NCBI GenBank assembly: GCA_022841475.1
Contig: JALHRJ010000047.1
Location: 1-34,683, forward strand
Origin: Cyclobacteriaceae bacterium
Lineage (GTDB): Bacteria > Bacteroidota > Bacteroidia > Cytophagales > Cyclobacteriaceae
Direction: 5' to 3'
DNA length: 34,683 nt
The first letter of the stretch is position 1. Each line of letters opens with the position of its first letter. Position numbers and translations under genes: made by a program. The notes beneath the pieces were generated by a model. The model did no database searches. It worked only from the letters and a program-made list of their open reading frames with translations, and was not told the DNA's origin. Below, in pieces: positions 15,714-24,337 of this stretch.

Positions 15714-16271
15714 ATGAAACTACTCTTTATCAGTCTGCTCTCGCTGCTTCCCGTATTAAGTTTTGGGCAACACCAATTACGGGCCGCCTACTTTGGCGAA
15801 AGCATCACACACTATGGACTCAAGGTTGCCTATGATAAGCCTTTTAAATCATGGGAGAAATCGAAGCAGTCAGGTATAAGTATTAAAAAGGAATTTCTGT
15901 ACGGTGGGAGTTTCGCAGCCTTTCGCCACCCACATCATATGATAGGTTTAATTGTTTCGCCCGAAATAACCTGGCGCAGAACCAATAAGCGTGGCGGCCT
16001 GTTTGATGTAGCCTTTGCTCCGTCCTACTTCCGCTATTTCTACGAAGGAAAAACCTATGAATACAATGGAACCGACTTCCGTAAAATTCCTTTGGCCGGT
16101 AGAAGTGCATTTTTACCTACACTTAGTGTAGGTGGTGGCCGCGACTTATCCGTGAACCGTGAAATTCCCTTTATGTGGTACTATCGGGTTAACGTAATGC
16201 GGCAATATCCCTACAATGCATCTTCACTTATGCGCTTTGCCTTAGAGTTAGGTGTGGTTAAAAAGTTTTAA
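15714..16271 (+). CDS. Small exported beta-rich protein, probable outer-membrane type
   Basis: A 185-residue protein with a signal peptide (MKLLFISLLSLLPVLSFGQ). The mature part is rich in alternating aromatic strands such as YFRYFYEGKTYEY and IPFMWYYRVNVM and ends GVVKKF with a terminal phenylalanine, as in outer-membrane barrels. No named family is recognised. It shares with the protein at 8036-8551 a W-R-x-T strand, a G-R-S-A-F-L-P motif followed by a glycine-rich SVGGG turn, and the position immediately upstream of a lipoprotein hydrolase. The next gene's ATG is 13 bp after the stop, so the two are almost certainly cotranscribed. Confidence 0.75.
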   Translation: MKLLFISLLSLLPVLSFGQHQLRAAYFGESITHYGLKVAYDKPFKSWEKSKQSGISIKKEFLYGGSFAAFRHPHHMIGLIVSPEITWRRTNKRGGLFDVAFAPSYFRYFYEGKTYEYNGTDFRKIPLAGRSAFLPTLSVGGGRDLSVNREIPFMWYYRVNVMRQYPYNASSLMRFALELGVVKKF

Positions 16272-16284
16272 AAAGTATCTGCAT

Positions 16285-17283
16285 ATGAAACGTGTAATAA
16301 CCTCTCTTTTTCTGTTCTCAATTCTATTGTCGGCCTGTAACGATGTAGGCGATTTGAATGTAACGAGCGACCTGCGGCTGCGCCATAAAGGAGCTGATAT
16401 GCCCATTTGGGTGCGAGGCAATATTGCTTCGGGAAAGTTGATCTTGTATTTACATGGCGGACCAGGCGATTGTTCTATGTGTTACCGTTACTACTTTAAA
16501 GAACTGGAAAACAGCTATGCCGTTGCTTATTGGGATCAGCGCATTGCCGGATCAACTTCGGGTAACACAGATGTGAGCACGCTTACCTATACTCAGTTTC
16601 TCGAAGACACTGAATTGGTTATTGATTTATTACGCCAACAATTTCCAGGTGTTGATATTTATTTGATGGGACATAGTTTTGGTGTAGAGCTCGGTTGGCA
16701 ATACCTGGCCAAGTCGGAAAACCAGTCGCAAGTGAAAGGCTTTATAGTGGTGAACGGAATATATTCTTCTTATCGCTGGCTTTATAACATGCGCGAGTGG
16801 GTGCTGAACCGTGCCACAGAGTTAAATAATACCAAGGCTAAAAATTTTGCACTTGAAAATCCAGTTGAACAGGAATCTATTTTAAGTTATCCGTGGACAG
16901 AGTTATACCGACACATGTATCAGCTGGATGGAAATCCGGTTTCGCTATACAGTGATGTTTCTTTTGTAACAAATTATATTTTCTTTTCGCCTAACCTTAC
17001 GTTTGCGCAGTTTACACATGGCAAACATTATGGAGATGTTACAAGTACCGATGGCTTGGTCTTTGAGAAGGCTGATGATTTGAAAAACATCACTATTCCG
17101 GTGGCTCTTTTCTGGGGCGAGAAAGATGGCGTAGTACCGGTTGCTCTTGCACACGAAACTTATGATCTGCTAACCGAAACTTCGCGTGAAGTAGTTTTCT
17201 TTACAGAATCGTGGCACGAACCTTTTGTTACTGAAAACAAAAAGTTTATTGAGGCAACGAGAGTGTTTATGGATAACCATTAA
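16285..17283 (+). CDS. Alpha/beta hydrolase lipoprotein, proline-iminopeptidase-like (S33)
   Basis: A 332-residue serine hydrolase. I start at ATG 16285, giving the lipoprotein signal MKRVITSLFLFSILLSAC with lipidation at C18; the longer frame would overlap the previous gene. The oxyanion motif HGGPG (57-61) and nucleophile elbow GHSFG (S131) mark the S33 peptidase/epoxide-hydrolase branch. The acid and base are probably D281 (GEKDGVVP) and H311 (ESWHEPF). HGGPG is typical of prolyl aminopeptidases, so peptide-end trimming at the cell envelope is the best guess. It forms an operon with the barrel-like protein 13 bp upstream. Its 3' end faces the convergent amidohydrolase with a 72 bp gap. Confidence 0.88.
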   Translation: MKRVITSLFLFSILLSACNDVGDLNVTSDLRLRHKGADMPIWVRGNIASGKLILYLHGGPGDCSMCYRYYFKELENSYAVAYWDQRIAGSTSGNTDVSTLTYTQFLEDTELVIDLLRQQFPGVDIYLMGHSFGVELGWQYLAKSENQSQVKGFIVVNGIYSSYRWLYNMREWVLNRATELNNTKAKNFALENPVEQESILSYPWTELYRHMYQLDGNPVSLYSDVSFVTNYIFFSPNLTFAQFTHGKHYGDVTSTDGLVFEKADDLKNITIPVALFWGEKDGVVPVALAHETYDLLTETSREVVFFTESWHEPFVTENKKFIEATRVFMDNH

Positions 17284-17355
17284 AGCGGTTTATTCTACAG
17301 GGAAAAACCTTTGTCAATTTCTCCCCTTGCCTACTGCATACTTCCAATTGCCTAC

Positions 17356-18678
17356 TTATTTGTACCGCTTCCCCTTCTTAATCACCATCTTCACATCCTG
17401 CAGCAACGCTATATGGCGCAGCACATCGCCTTTCACAGCAATGATATCAGCATACTTGCCTTCACTTACCGTTCCAAAATCTTTTTCAACGCCTTGCATA
17501 ACGGCCGGCCAATAGGTAGCCGCACGGATCGTGTACATCGGATCAAATCCAAATTTATTTACCCATACATCCAGTTCGTTCCAGGTGCTTTGGCTATGAA
17601 ACTTCATGGGGATGCCGCTGTCAGTACCAATCAATAGCACCACACCTGCATTTTTAAGTTGATTGATTTTTTTCTCGAGCGTGGGTTTGCGAATGGGGTT
17701 CAATCCAAAATAACTTAAGCGACCAGGATGCCTGATCGATTGTTTGATGTCTGCAATAATGGAATCGGGCAAACCTAAATGCCAGCTCGTGTTATCGAGG
17801 GCTTCCGGATTGTCGCGCATGTATTCGTAGTTGTGCAAGCCCTCCACAGTAGGTGTCCAGAACAGCGGGCCGAGGCTCATCTTCGCTGTGCGTTCTTTGA
17901 TGGCAGCCATAATATCATCCGGATATTCCGGTGCTGCAGCCAGACCTGTGTGCTCAAAATTATCAACACCTGCTTTTAGACCTCTCCGGATCTCATCGGG
18001 GCGATGTGAGTGCCCCACCACTTTCAGTTTGTTTTTATGGGCTTCGTCAACAACAGCCATGTATTCTGCTTCTGTCATCTGATCCTGGTCAATCAGTTTT
18101 ATGCAGTCTACTCCGGCTTTGGCCAACTGCCTTACTTTATTGCGTGCATCTTCGGCTCCCTTCACGCCCCAACGAAATTCGGCTGTACCGGCATAGGCTT
18201 CATGTTGAATAAACGGTCCGCTCATGTACATGGTCGGTCCTGGAATCTCACCTTTGTTAATGCGATCGCGAACGGAAAGACTGGGCTCAAGCGGTCCGCC
18301 CAGATCGCGCGCGCTGGTAACACCGGCCATCAATAATTGATGAGCCGAAGATGGCATGATCACATCCTTCGCCAGCTTCAAATACATTTTATCCCAGTGG
18401 GTGTAATTACTATGACCATTGATCATCAGGTGCACGTGCATATCCCACAAACCGGGCATTACACTCATTCCTTCCGTTGAAATTATTTCTGCTCCTTTAG
18501 GAATTTCGATTGAGCCTACTTGTCCAATCGCCTTGATACGCTCGCCTTCTATGATTACCACAGAATTAAGTAGCGGCTTTCCGCCAAAGCCATCAATGAG
18601 TGTACCGCCCACCAGGGCTTTGGTTTGTGCAAATCCATTTGATGCTAGCAGAAAAAAGAGATAAACAAGTTTTTTCAT
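17356..18678 (-). CDS. Exported amidohydrolase (imidazolonepropionase/prolidase-like)
   Basis: A 440-residue metal-dependent hydrolase with a cleavable signal peptide (MKKLVYLFFLLASNGFAQ). Binuclear-site ligands can be traced: H81 and H83 (DMHVHL), K194 (CIKLID, probably carboxylated), H223 (VVGHSH), H243 (NFEHTG) and D353 (GTDSG). The N-terminal VGGTLIDGFGG and the closing GTVSEGKYADIIAVKGD are the composite beta-sandwich edges of this superfamily. Relatives act as Xaa-Pro dipeptidases or cyclic-amide hydrolases; with peptidase genes on both sides a dipeptidase role is reasonable but unproven. A decayed copy of its C-terminus lies at 15361-15470. Confidence 0.88.
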   Translation of the reverse strand: MKKLVYLFFLLASNGFAQTKALVGGTLIDGFGGKPLLNSVVIIEGERIKAIGQVGSIEIPKGAEIISTEGMSVMPGLWDMHVHLMINGHSNYTHWDKMYLKLAKDVIMPSSAHQLLMAGVTSARDLGGPLEPSLSVRDRINKGEIPGPTMYMSGPFIQHEAYAGTAEFRWGVKGAEDARNKVRQLAKAGVDCIKLIDQDQMTEAEYMAVVDEAHKNKLKVVGHSHRPDEIRRGLKAGVDNFEHTGLAAAPEYPDDIMAAIKERTAKMSLGPLFWTPTVEGLHNYEYMRDNPEALDNTSWHLGLPDSIIADIKQSIRHPGRLSYFGLNPIRKPTLEKKINQLKNAGVVLLIGTDSGIPMKFHSQSTWNELDVWVNKFGFDPMYTIRAATYWPAVMQGVEKDFGTVSEGKYADIIAVKGDVLRHIALLQDVKMVIKKGKRYK

Positions 18679-18815
18679 CGGAAAAAAATTTGAAAGAGAA
18701 AGGTAATAAAATAATAGAGTGACCTACTGAATTTGTGATCTGTGGTAATTACGTAACTCTTTTCATCGTCCTCACGAATATAATAGTCGCTAGTCTTCAA
18801 TAGGATGGCGGCAAT

Positions 18816-20462
18816 CTAATTCAAAAGACTTTTGTCACCCGTCATCTCCCAATGTCCAAGTGAAGTAGGTATACAACCTATGGCATTAAGCTGATCGAAA
18901 AAATCTTTCACCCGAAAGGGTTGCTCTTTCGATTCTTTCATTTTGGCAAATGCCGCCATAGTACTTTCCAATAAATATTTTCCGGTGATGTAGCTCGTGC
19001 CGTAGCCTGGCTGGCGCAGGTACAAATGTTGTTCGAAGATTAATAATTCTTTTTCCATTTTCATCCACCCACGCGGTGTGTACTCCGAATGAATTTTTCC
19101 AGCTTCTTCCATTGTCATCTCATTCGCGTGGGCATATAAGGACCCCAGGCCGCGGGCAGCGCGTTGGGCTATCATGATGTACACTATTTCTTTTACACGC
19201 GGATCATCATTGTACAATCCGGCTTGCATAAACATTTCTTCCACCGCTGTAGCCGTGCCTTCATTGCGTGAATCGAAAATGTTATAGAGCAAGGGTCCCT
19301 TTCGGATTTCACTGGCATGCGGTTCATTATCCATCTGTGCTAGCTCAAACCAATGATAAAAATGCGAGTACAACGGCCGTGGATCATGATGTAACGTGAT
19401 GAGGAAAAAATTTTGTCTCTGAGCGGGCACAAAACTACCGAGATGTTCGCGCAAAGCCGGTTCGAAATATTCTTTCACCGTTACGATTTCATCTTTTTCT
19501 AAAAAGGTCATTAGGCTTTTAGCTGCTCGTTCGGTCAACGCAGCGAAAGCTTCTGGTGTATCCATCGGTTTTAGTTCCGGCAAGTTTCTGTTTCGGTGTT
19601 CTTCTAGTTTTAACGCAGTCCAGGCGCGCGCCAGTTCCCGCTTAAGTAACATTACTTCATCCTCCCAGGTAAGTGGTACAAGGTGTACATTTTTTAAATA
19701 CCAGCTATAGTTTTCTTTTCCTATTCCTGACGGACCGGTTTTCGAAGTTGATTCCTGTTCAAGCCATTGGACCAAACTATTGGTGGATTGGATGGATTCT
19801 TTTATAACGGATACAAGGTCCGATTGATCGCTAACTCCGGGAAGTTCCATAATACTTTCAAGATCGCTCGTCTGTGTTTTAATATCCCTGATTCCGGCAA
19901 TCCATAGATCTCTGGCGTTGCCGGTGAGATTAGTCTTTGCCTGTTCATTCAAGGATACAATCACCTGTAGTTGCTTAACCAGTTTTTCTTTGTTCTCTCT
20001 GGTTAATGGAAACTCATATTTCCATAGATCCACGATGGCATGATGCGTGGAGCCTTCGTGAGCAGGCACATCGCTACGGTCCAGCCAAAGAGTTTTATAA
20101 AAAGCAGGGTCACGTTCCCAGGGTCTCAAGACACGATGATCGAAATCAAGTCCGTTCATTTCGGCATTAACGATGTACCAATCTACCTGATGTTTTGTTG
20201 GCCAACCTGTAGTGTCAAAATTCTGAAGTTGTTGTTGCCAGCTTTTCAGTTGTTCGCGTTGTTTCTTCATAGCCACAACAGAATAGTCAGGCACACCCTC
20301 ATTCATATTTGGGGTTTGAAACTCACGCCACGATTTGAATAACTCAACGAGCTGTTCGTGGGTAGTAGATTTTTTTGTGTCGACTGAAGATGGTGCGGAA
20401 CAGCCAATCAGAATAAGCAGGAGACTGCAAGCAAGAACAAGAGAGTTGGAAGATCGTGTCAT
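18816..20462 (-). CDS. DUF885-like lipoprotein with atypical zinc site
   Basis: A 548-residue lipoprotein. I start at MTRSSNSLVLACSLL, which leads directly to the lipobox LIGC (C21); a longer frame adds eight residues. NAEMNGLDFDHRVLRPWERDPAFY is characteristic of the DUF885 family, usually regarded as putative M3-like zinc peptidases. The C-terminal half shows the family's NEGTATAVEEMFMQAGL and QPGYGTSYITGK stretches. However, the expected HExxPGHH catalytic motif is not found in the middle of the protein; the only HE is H135-E-G-S-T-H-H near the N-terminus. It may therefore be inactive or use a rearranged site. It follows a small membrane protein and precedes the amidohydrolase on the same strand. 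Confidence 0.75.
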   Translation of the reverse strand: MTRSSNSLVLACSLLLILIGCSAPSSVDTKKSTTHEQLVELFKSWREFQTPNMNEGVPDYSVVAMKKQREQLKSWQQQLQNFDTTGWPTKHQVDWYIVNAEMNGLDFDHRVLRPWERDPAFYKTLWLDRSDVPAHEGSTHHAIVDLWKYEFPLTRENKEKLVKQLQVIVSLNEQAKTNLTGNARDLWIAGIRDIKTQTSDLESIMELPGVSDQSDLVSVIKESIQSTNSLVQWLEQESTSKTGPSGIGKENYSWYLKNVHLVPLTWEDEVMLLKRELARAWTALKLEEHRNRNLPELKPMDTPEAFAALTERAAKSLMTFLEKDEIVTVKEYFEPALREHLGSFVPAQRQNFFLITLHHDPRPLYSHFYHWFELAQMDNEPHASEIRKGPLLYNIFDSRNEGTATAVEEMFMQAGLYNDDPRVKEIVYIMIAQRAARGLGSLYAHANEMTMEEAGKIHSEYTPRGWMKMEKELLIFEQHLYLRQPGYGTSYITGKYLLESTMAAFAKMKESKEQPFRVKDFFDQLNAIGCIPTSLGHWEMTGDKSLLN

Positions 20463-20514
20463 AACTTCCAAGCTAAAAAAATTCAAAACAAGATGAGCTA
20501 TTCAGCGAATGTTT

Positions 20515-20865
20515 TTATCGCGAATTTCTTTTACCGGCTCTCCCAAGATATTTAAAAGCATCTGCCATTAAAAAGGTTCCGGTAATACCGGTAATGCCGC
20601 CCGATACCAAAAGCACCTTCCCCAAATCATCATTTTTTCTTCCCAACATAAGTCCTCCGGCTATGGTAACTGAATAACCTATGGTTGCAACGATAATGCC
20701 GCGCTTAAATTTATTTTGTGCCTGGCTAAGGTTTACTTGTATCTGCTCTACATCGCCCTGAAGTAACAATATTTCTTTTTTTAATTGCTCAACATCCTTT
20801 CCTTCTGTCTGTGCAAAGCATAAGGCAGGTGCGATAAAACAAGTAATGAAAAATATCCGGATCAT
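20515..20865 (-). CDS. Small exported membrane protein with coiled coil
   Basis: A 116-residue protein of unknown function, started at the ATG giving MIRIFFITCFIAPALCFAQ, a good signal peptide. Residues about 22-48 form a short heptad-rich coiled coil (DVEQLKKEILLLQGDVEQIQ). Two glycine-rich hydrophobic segments follow (IIVATIGYSVTIAGGLMLG and LLVSGGITGITGTFLMA), ending in a basic tail. Similar small proteins are widespread in Bacteroidota without an assigned role. The response regulator gene ends 51 bp upstream on the same strand, so readthrough from the two-component operon is possible. Confidence 0.6.
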   Translation of the reverse strand: MIRIFFITCFIAPALCFAQTEGKDVEQLKKEILLLQGDVEQIQVNLSQAQNKFKRGIIVATIGYSVTIAGGLMLGRKNDDLGKVLLVSGGITGITGTFLMADAFKYLGRAGKRNSR

Positions 20866-20916
20866 ATATTTTAATTCTGCACCAATATAAAACTGCATCG
20901 TTGATCATGCAAGTCA

Positions 20917-21681
20917 CTATCGGTCAAGCCACGCTTTGAAAGGAGATGATCGTTCGCGGCTTATGGTAAGCTCGTGGATACTGGGTTGCTTTAATTTTAC
21001 CTCTAGTCGTGTGCTGATAAGGCCCTTCACTTCAGTAATAGCATCCACGTTAACAATTGCCTTTCGGCTGATGCGAAAAAACCTATCTGTGTCCAACAGT
21101 CCTTCCAATTGCTCAAGTGTATAGTCAATAAGAAATTTTTTATTGTCGGCTAACGTATAAATATAAACCTCTTTGCCATCAGCAAAAAAATAGGCAACCT
21201 CTTCCGTTGATTTATACTGCAATTTATTTCCTGACTTCACCAAGAGTCGCTCTTTTGGTTTTTGTTTCTCCTTTAAAATCCATTCTTTTAATTCTGTCAA
21301 TTGCATGTTAACATTTCCCGGTTGTTCACGCATGCGTTTCAACTTGGCTATGGCTGCTTCCAGATCTTCTTGCTGAACTGGTTTGAGCAGGTAATCGATA
21401 CTGAGATGTTTGAATGCCTGCAAGGCATACTGATCGTAGGCCGTAGTAAAAATGATGGGTGCGTCTACGGAAACATGATTAAAAATTTCAAAACTCTTTC
21501 CATCTGCCAATTCGATATCCAGAAAGAGCAAGTCCGTTTTACCCCCGGAAGAAAAAAAGGAAATGGTTTCTTCAATGCTTTCGAAAATACCCTGTATGAA
21601 GAAAGGTTCCTTCGTTTTTTGCAAAAGAGAAGTTAGGCGTTCCGCTGCCAGGGCTTCATCCTCTACGATCAAAGCATTCAT
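20917..21681 (-). CDS. LytTR-family response regulator
   Basis: A 254-residue response regulator of the LytR/AgrA type. The receiver domain (about 1-120) has the acidic pocket E7-D8-E9 and the phosphoacceptor D55 in LLFLDIELADG; the conserved lysine is in YLLKPVQQEDL. The LytTR DNA-binding domain occupies about 145-254 (VKSGNKLQYKSTEEVAYFFA, then FFRISRKAIVNVDAI). It overlaps the upstream kinase gene by 4 bp, so the pair is translationally coupled. Target genes cannot be identified; LytTR binding sites were not evident by eye. Confidence 0.95.
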   Translation of the reverse strand: MNALIVEDEALAAERLTSLLQKTKEPFFIQGIFESIEETISFFSSGGKTDLLFLDIELADGKSFEIFNHVSVDAPIIFTTAYDQYALQAFKHLSIDYLLKPVQQEDLEAAIAKLKRMREQPGNVNMQLTELKEWILKEKQKPKERLLVKSGNKLQYKSTEEVAYFFADGKEVYIYTLADNKKFLIDYTLEQLEGLLDTDRFFRISRKAIVNVDAITEVKGLISTRLEVKLKQPSIHELTISRERSSPFKAWLDR

Positions 21682-22715
21682 GGTTCAAGATAAAGAATTG
21701 GTAATTTGACAGTAAACTGTACTTCTGTCTTCTCTATTTTAACCGGTTTATCCGTTAAAAGTTTATAACGACTTACAATATTGTTGAGACCAATTTTTGT
21801 GGATTCTTCCTCAATTTCTTTTTTCTGAAGCGTGTTGCTCACTTTAATATATTCGCCCTCTGTTTGGAGTAATATGTGGAGAGGCGACTTTTTGGATGCG
21901 ATATTATGCTTAATTGCATTTTCAATTAGCATTTGCAGGGATGCCGGAGCCACCATTACTTGATTCAAGCCATCTGAAATTTTGCTTTCAATGCTTAGGT
22001 TATCATTAAATCGGGTTCTTAACAAGTATGTGTAAGAGTCCAGGAAAGCGAGCTCTTCCTTTAGCGTGACAATTTTTTTCTCCTGGTTGTAAAGTAAGTA
22101 CCGATACACATTCGACAGCTGGGCAATAAATTTAGACGATGCTTCCGCATCTTTATGTACCAATGTGGACAGGACGTTAAAACAATTGAATAAAAAATGG
22201 GGGTTGATCTGATTTCGCAGGGCTTCAAACTGAGCTTCGATATTTTGTTTTTTCAGTTGTTCGGCCTCTAATTGTATTTTCTTTAACCTGTTCATGAAAA
22301 ACACGATCGCATTAATACAGTTTAAAAACAGGTTCACCCGAAACCCAAATGCGGTGAGAAGTTTCCAGTGTGTAAAATTTAAGTCTAATGGTTTCCCCAG
22401 GAAAAAATAGAGAATGAATAATGAGACTGTTGACACTATAACGACATTCACCATGCTTGCCAGAAAAAGTATGATCAATGGGTGTACCCTTGAAACTCGT
22501 GGCATGACAAGTTTTTCTGCAAGGCGGTTTAATTCCCAAACACCCAAAACTACCACAGCAAGGACCGCGAATAAGAATCCGCTATTGAGTTCAAAGTCGA
22601 ACAGGCGGGTGCCCACCGTTACCCTTATGTTAATATAAGAGTAGAGCGAGAGCAGGAATATAAATACGTATCGGTAGCGGACTGAAAACACTTTTGTAAA
22701 ATTAACGCTGTTCAA
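21678..22715 (-). CDS. LytS/YehU-type sensor histidine kinase
   Basis: A 345-residue membrane kinase. The first 140 residues contain four probable membrane helices and no recognised extracellular sensor domain. The His_kinase motif LRNQINPHFLFNCFNVL places the phosphorylated histidine at H173, and the ATPase domain has its N-box at MLIENAIKHNIASK with a shortened C-terminal lobe, as is normal for this family. It is paired with the LytTR regulator through a 4-bp overlap. A hairpin terminator lies between its start and the end of the FAS1 gene upstream, which supports a separate promoter. Confidence 0.95.
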   Translation of the reverse strand: MNSVNFTKVFSVRYRYVFIFLLSLYSYINIRVTVGTRLFDFELNSGFLFAVLAVVVLGVWELNRLAEKLVMPRVSRVHPLIILFLASMVNVVIVSTVSLFILYFFLGKPLDLNFTHWKLLTAFGFRVNLFLNCINAIVFFMNRLKKIQLEAEQLKKQNIEAQFEALRNQINPHFLFNCFNVLSTLVHKDAEASSKFIAQLSNVYRYLLYNQEKKIVTLKEELAFLDSYTYLLRTRFNDNLSIESKISDGLNQVMVAPASLQMLIENAIKHNIASKKSPLHILLQTEGEYIKVSNTLQKKEIEEESTKIGLNNIVSRYKLLTDKPVKIEKTEVQFTVKLPILYLEP

Positions 22716-22741
22716 ATAAACTAAATTATCTGGTAATGGTT

Positions 22742-22765
22742 AAGCCCCGCAAGTTTGCGGGGCTT
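22742..22765 (-). terminator. Hairpin terminator after the FAS1 gene
   Basis: AAGCCCCGCA and TGCGGGGCTT form a perfect 10-bp GC-rich stem around an AGTT loop, 28 bp beyond the FAS1 stop codon and before the kinase gene. There is no long T-tract on the minus strand, but the stem is strong and correctly placed to insulate the two transcription units. Confidence 0.75.
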
Positions 22766-22792
22766 CAACCCTACTACCAAACCCACCTCTAC

Positions 22793-24211
22793 CTAGGGAA
22801 GAAGTACCTTATCAATTACGTGTATAACTCCATTTTTACCTTGAATATTTAACAATGTTGGCTGGAGAGCAGCCGGAGTACCTGATCCACCAACTACAGT
22901 TAAGTTTGCTGTATTTACAGTTACATTTCCATTCAGTGTTGGCACCGCTCCTGAAACTAAATCCGTTGAGAATCTTCTAACTCCTACTACGTGCTTCTTA
23001 AGGACCGCAATCAAAGTTGAAAGTTCAATTTCATTTACATTATCAACACCAAGTGCTGTGTACAAGGCCTGAAATGCAGCATCCGTAGGTGCAAATACAG
23101 TCAACTCACCTGTTGATGCACTTACCGCCTCTAATAAATCATCAGCACCCTGACCATCTGTGCGGGCCAATGCAGCCAATAGCTGAGTAAATTGTGGTGA
23201 TGAAGCAGTGGTTTTAGCGACTACTATTTCGGCAATTGTTTGAGTAGGCGGAACCAACGTTCTGTTAATTACATGAACAATTCCATTGGAAGCCTGAATA
23301 TCAGTAGCGGTTACTTGCGTGGTGCCATTAATAAAAACACCTGCTGTGCCTTTGCTTAGGTATAACTTCCCTCCACCGAATGTGGTGGCCGATGATGGAC
23401 CCGTAGCAATATTTGCGGCTGTGATTTCCGAGGTACCTGCAATAACATGATAGGCAAGAATTGACGTTAACAAGGCATTACCATCAGTTGTATTTGGTGG
23501 AAGTGCTGTGATCCCAGCAGCAGTAAACGCTTCATTTGTTGGGGCAAATAATGTTAGCTGATTAGTGGTTGATAGTAGTGTTGGCAATAAACCTGCCTGT
23601 ACTACAGCTGATACCAATGTAGAAAAATTCTTATTGAAATATGCCGGAGCTACAATCGTTCCAACAATAGGAGTAATAGTAGGTGGCACAAGCACAGCAT
23701 CAATTACATGCACAACACCATTGGTGGCGCGAACATCAGCCGTAACAACATTAACAGTTGTATTCAATTTCACTCCTGAGGTAACATTGACATTGATAGC
23801 TTCTCCCCCAACCGTGGTTACATCACCATTGGTAAGCTGGGTAGACAAAACCGCGGCTGTTGATACAACGTGGTACTGCAATACATTCCTCAGTACTGAC
23901 TCTGGAATATCATCAAGACTTGTTTGACCGATAGCCGTAAGTAGACTGGCAAAGGCCGTGTTGGTTGGAGCAAAAACAGTAAAGGTTCCACTTCCACTAA
24001 GTGTGGTCACTAAATCCGGGTACTTGATAAGAGCAGCAACCAATGTGCTTAACTCTGGGTTGCCCTGAGCGAGTGCTACAATACTGTCCGTAGGTACTAC
24101 TTCATTGTCGTCATCATTGCAGCTTGCAAGCACAAATGAGAAAGCTAGTACGAAGGCCATCACTTTCGTGTGAAAGCCCGCGAAGAATTGATTTTTTTGT
24201 TTTGTATTCAT
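22793..24211 (-). CDS. Triple-FAS1 (fasciclin) lipoprotein
   Basis: A 472-residue surface or periplasmic lipoprotein. I start at MNTKQKNQFF, which gives a signal peptide ending in VLASC (C31) followed by the acidic DDDNE typical of exported Bacteroidota lipoproteins; the longer frame adds 13 residues. Three fasciclin domains follow, roughly 43-178, 180-325 and 328-472, each with the TVFAPTNxAF-like first box and the second box ending YHVV, YHVI or KHVV and then NGVIHVID. FAS1 domains mediate adhesion to proteins or polysaccharides. Its own promoter is expected in the 126 bp upstream, and a hairpin terminator follows. Confidence 0.93.
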   Translation of the reverse strand: MNTKQKNQFFAGFHTKVMAFVLAFSFVLASCNDDDNEVVPTDSIVALAQGNPELSTLVAALIKYPDLVTTLSGSGTFTVFAPTNTAFASLLTAIGQTSLDDIPESVLRNVLQYHVVSTAAVLSTQLTNGDVTTVGGEAINVNVTSGVKLNTTVNVVTADVRATNGVVHVIDAVLVPPTITPIVGTIVAPAYFNKNFSTLVSAVVQAGLLPTLLSTTNQLTLFAPTNEAFTAAGITALPPNTTDGNALLTSILAYHVIAGTSEITAANIATGPSSATTFGGGKLYLSKGTAGVFINGTTQVTATDIQASNGIVHVINRTLVPPTQTIAEIVVAKTTASSPQFTQLLAALARTDGQGADDLLEAVSASTGELTVFAPTDAAFQALYTALGVDNVNEIELSTLIAVLKKHVVGVRRFSTDLVSGAVPTLNGNVTVNTANLTVVGGSGTPAALQPTLLNIQGKNGVIHVIDKVLLP

Positions 24212-24337
24212 GTTGAGTTTGTTAAATGATTTGATCTTAAAACTCAACAAAAGGACTTTTGATTTGACGCTTGTGAATCAAACGTCAGATTTGGCTACTG
24301 AGTAGCTATAATTTGCGGGTGACCGGAGATCATGAAT

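Noticed and set aside
15524..15715. 63-residue minus-strand frame over the hairpin
   Set aside because: No recognisable family, and it contains a perfect hairpin; kept only as a note in the spacer entry.
18431..18442. CACGTG in a GTGCACGTGCAT palindrome as a fourth parS
   Set aside because: The arms do not match GTTTC/GAAAC, and it lies inside the amidohydrolase coding sequence.
24293..24306. GCTACT-G-AGTAGC hairpin between the FAS1 and TPR genes
   Set aside because: Short and AT-rich with no T-tract; could be chance, so not called a terminator.
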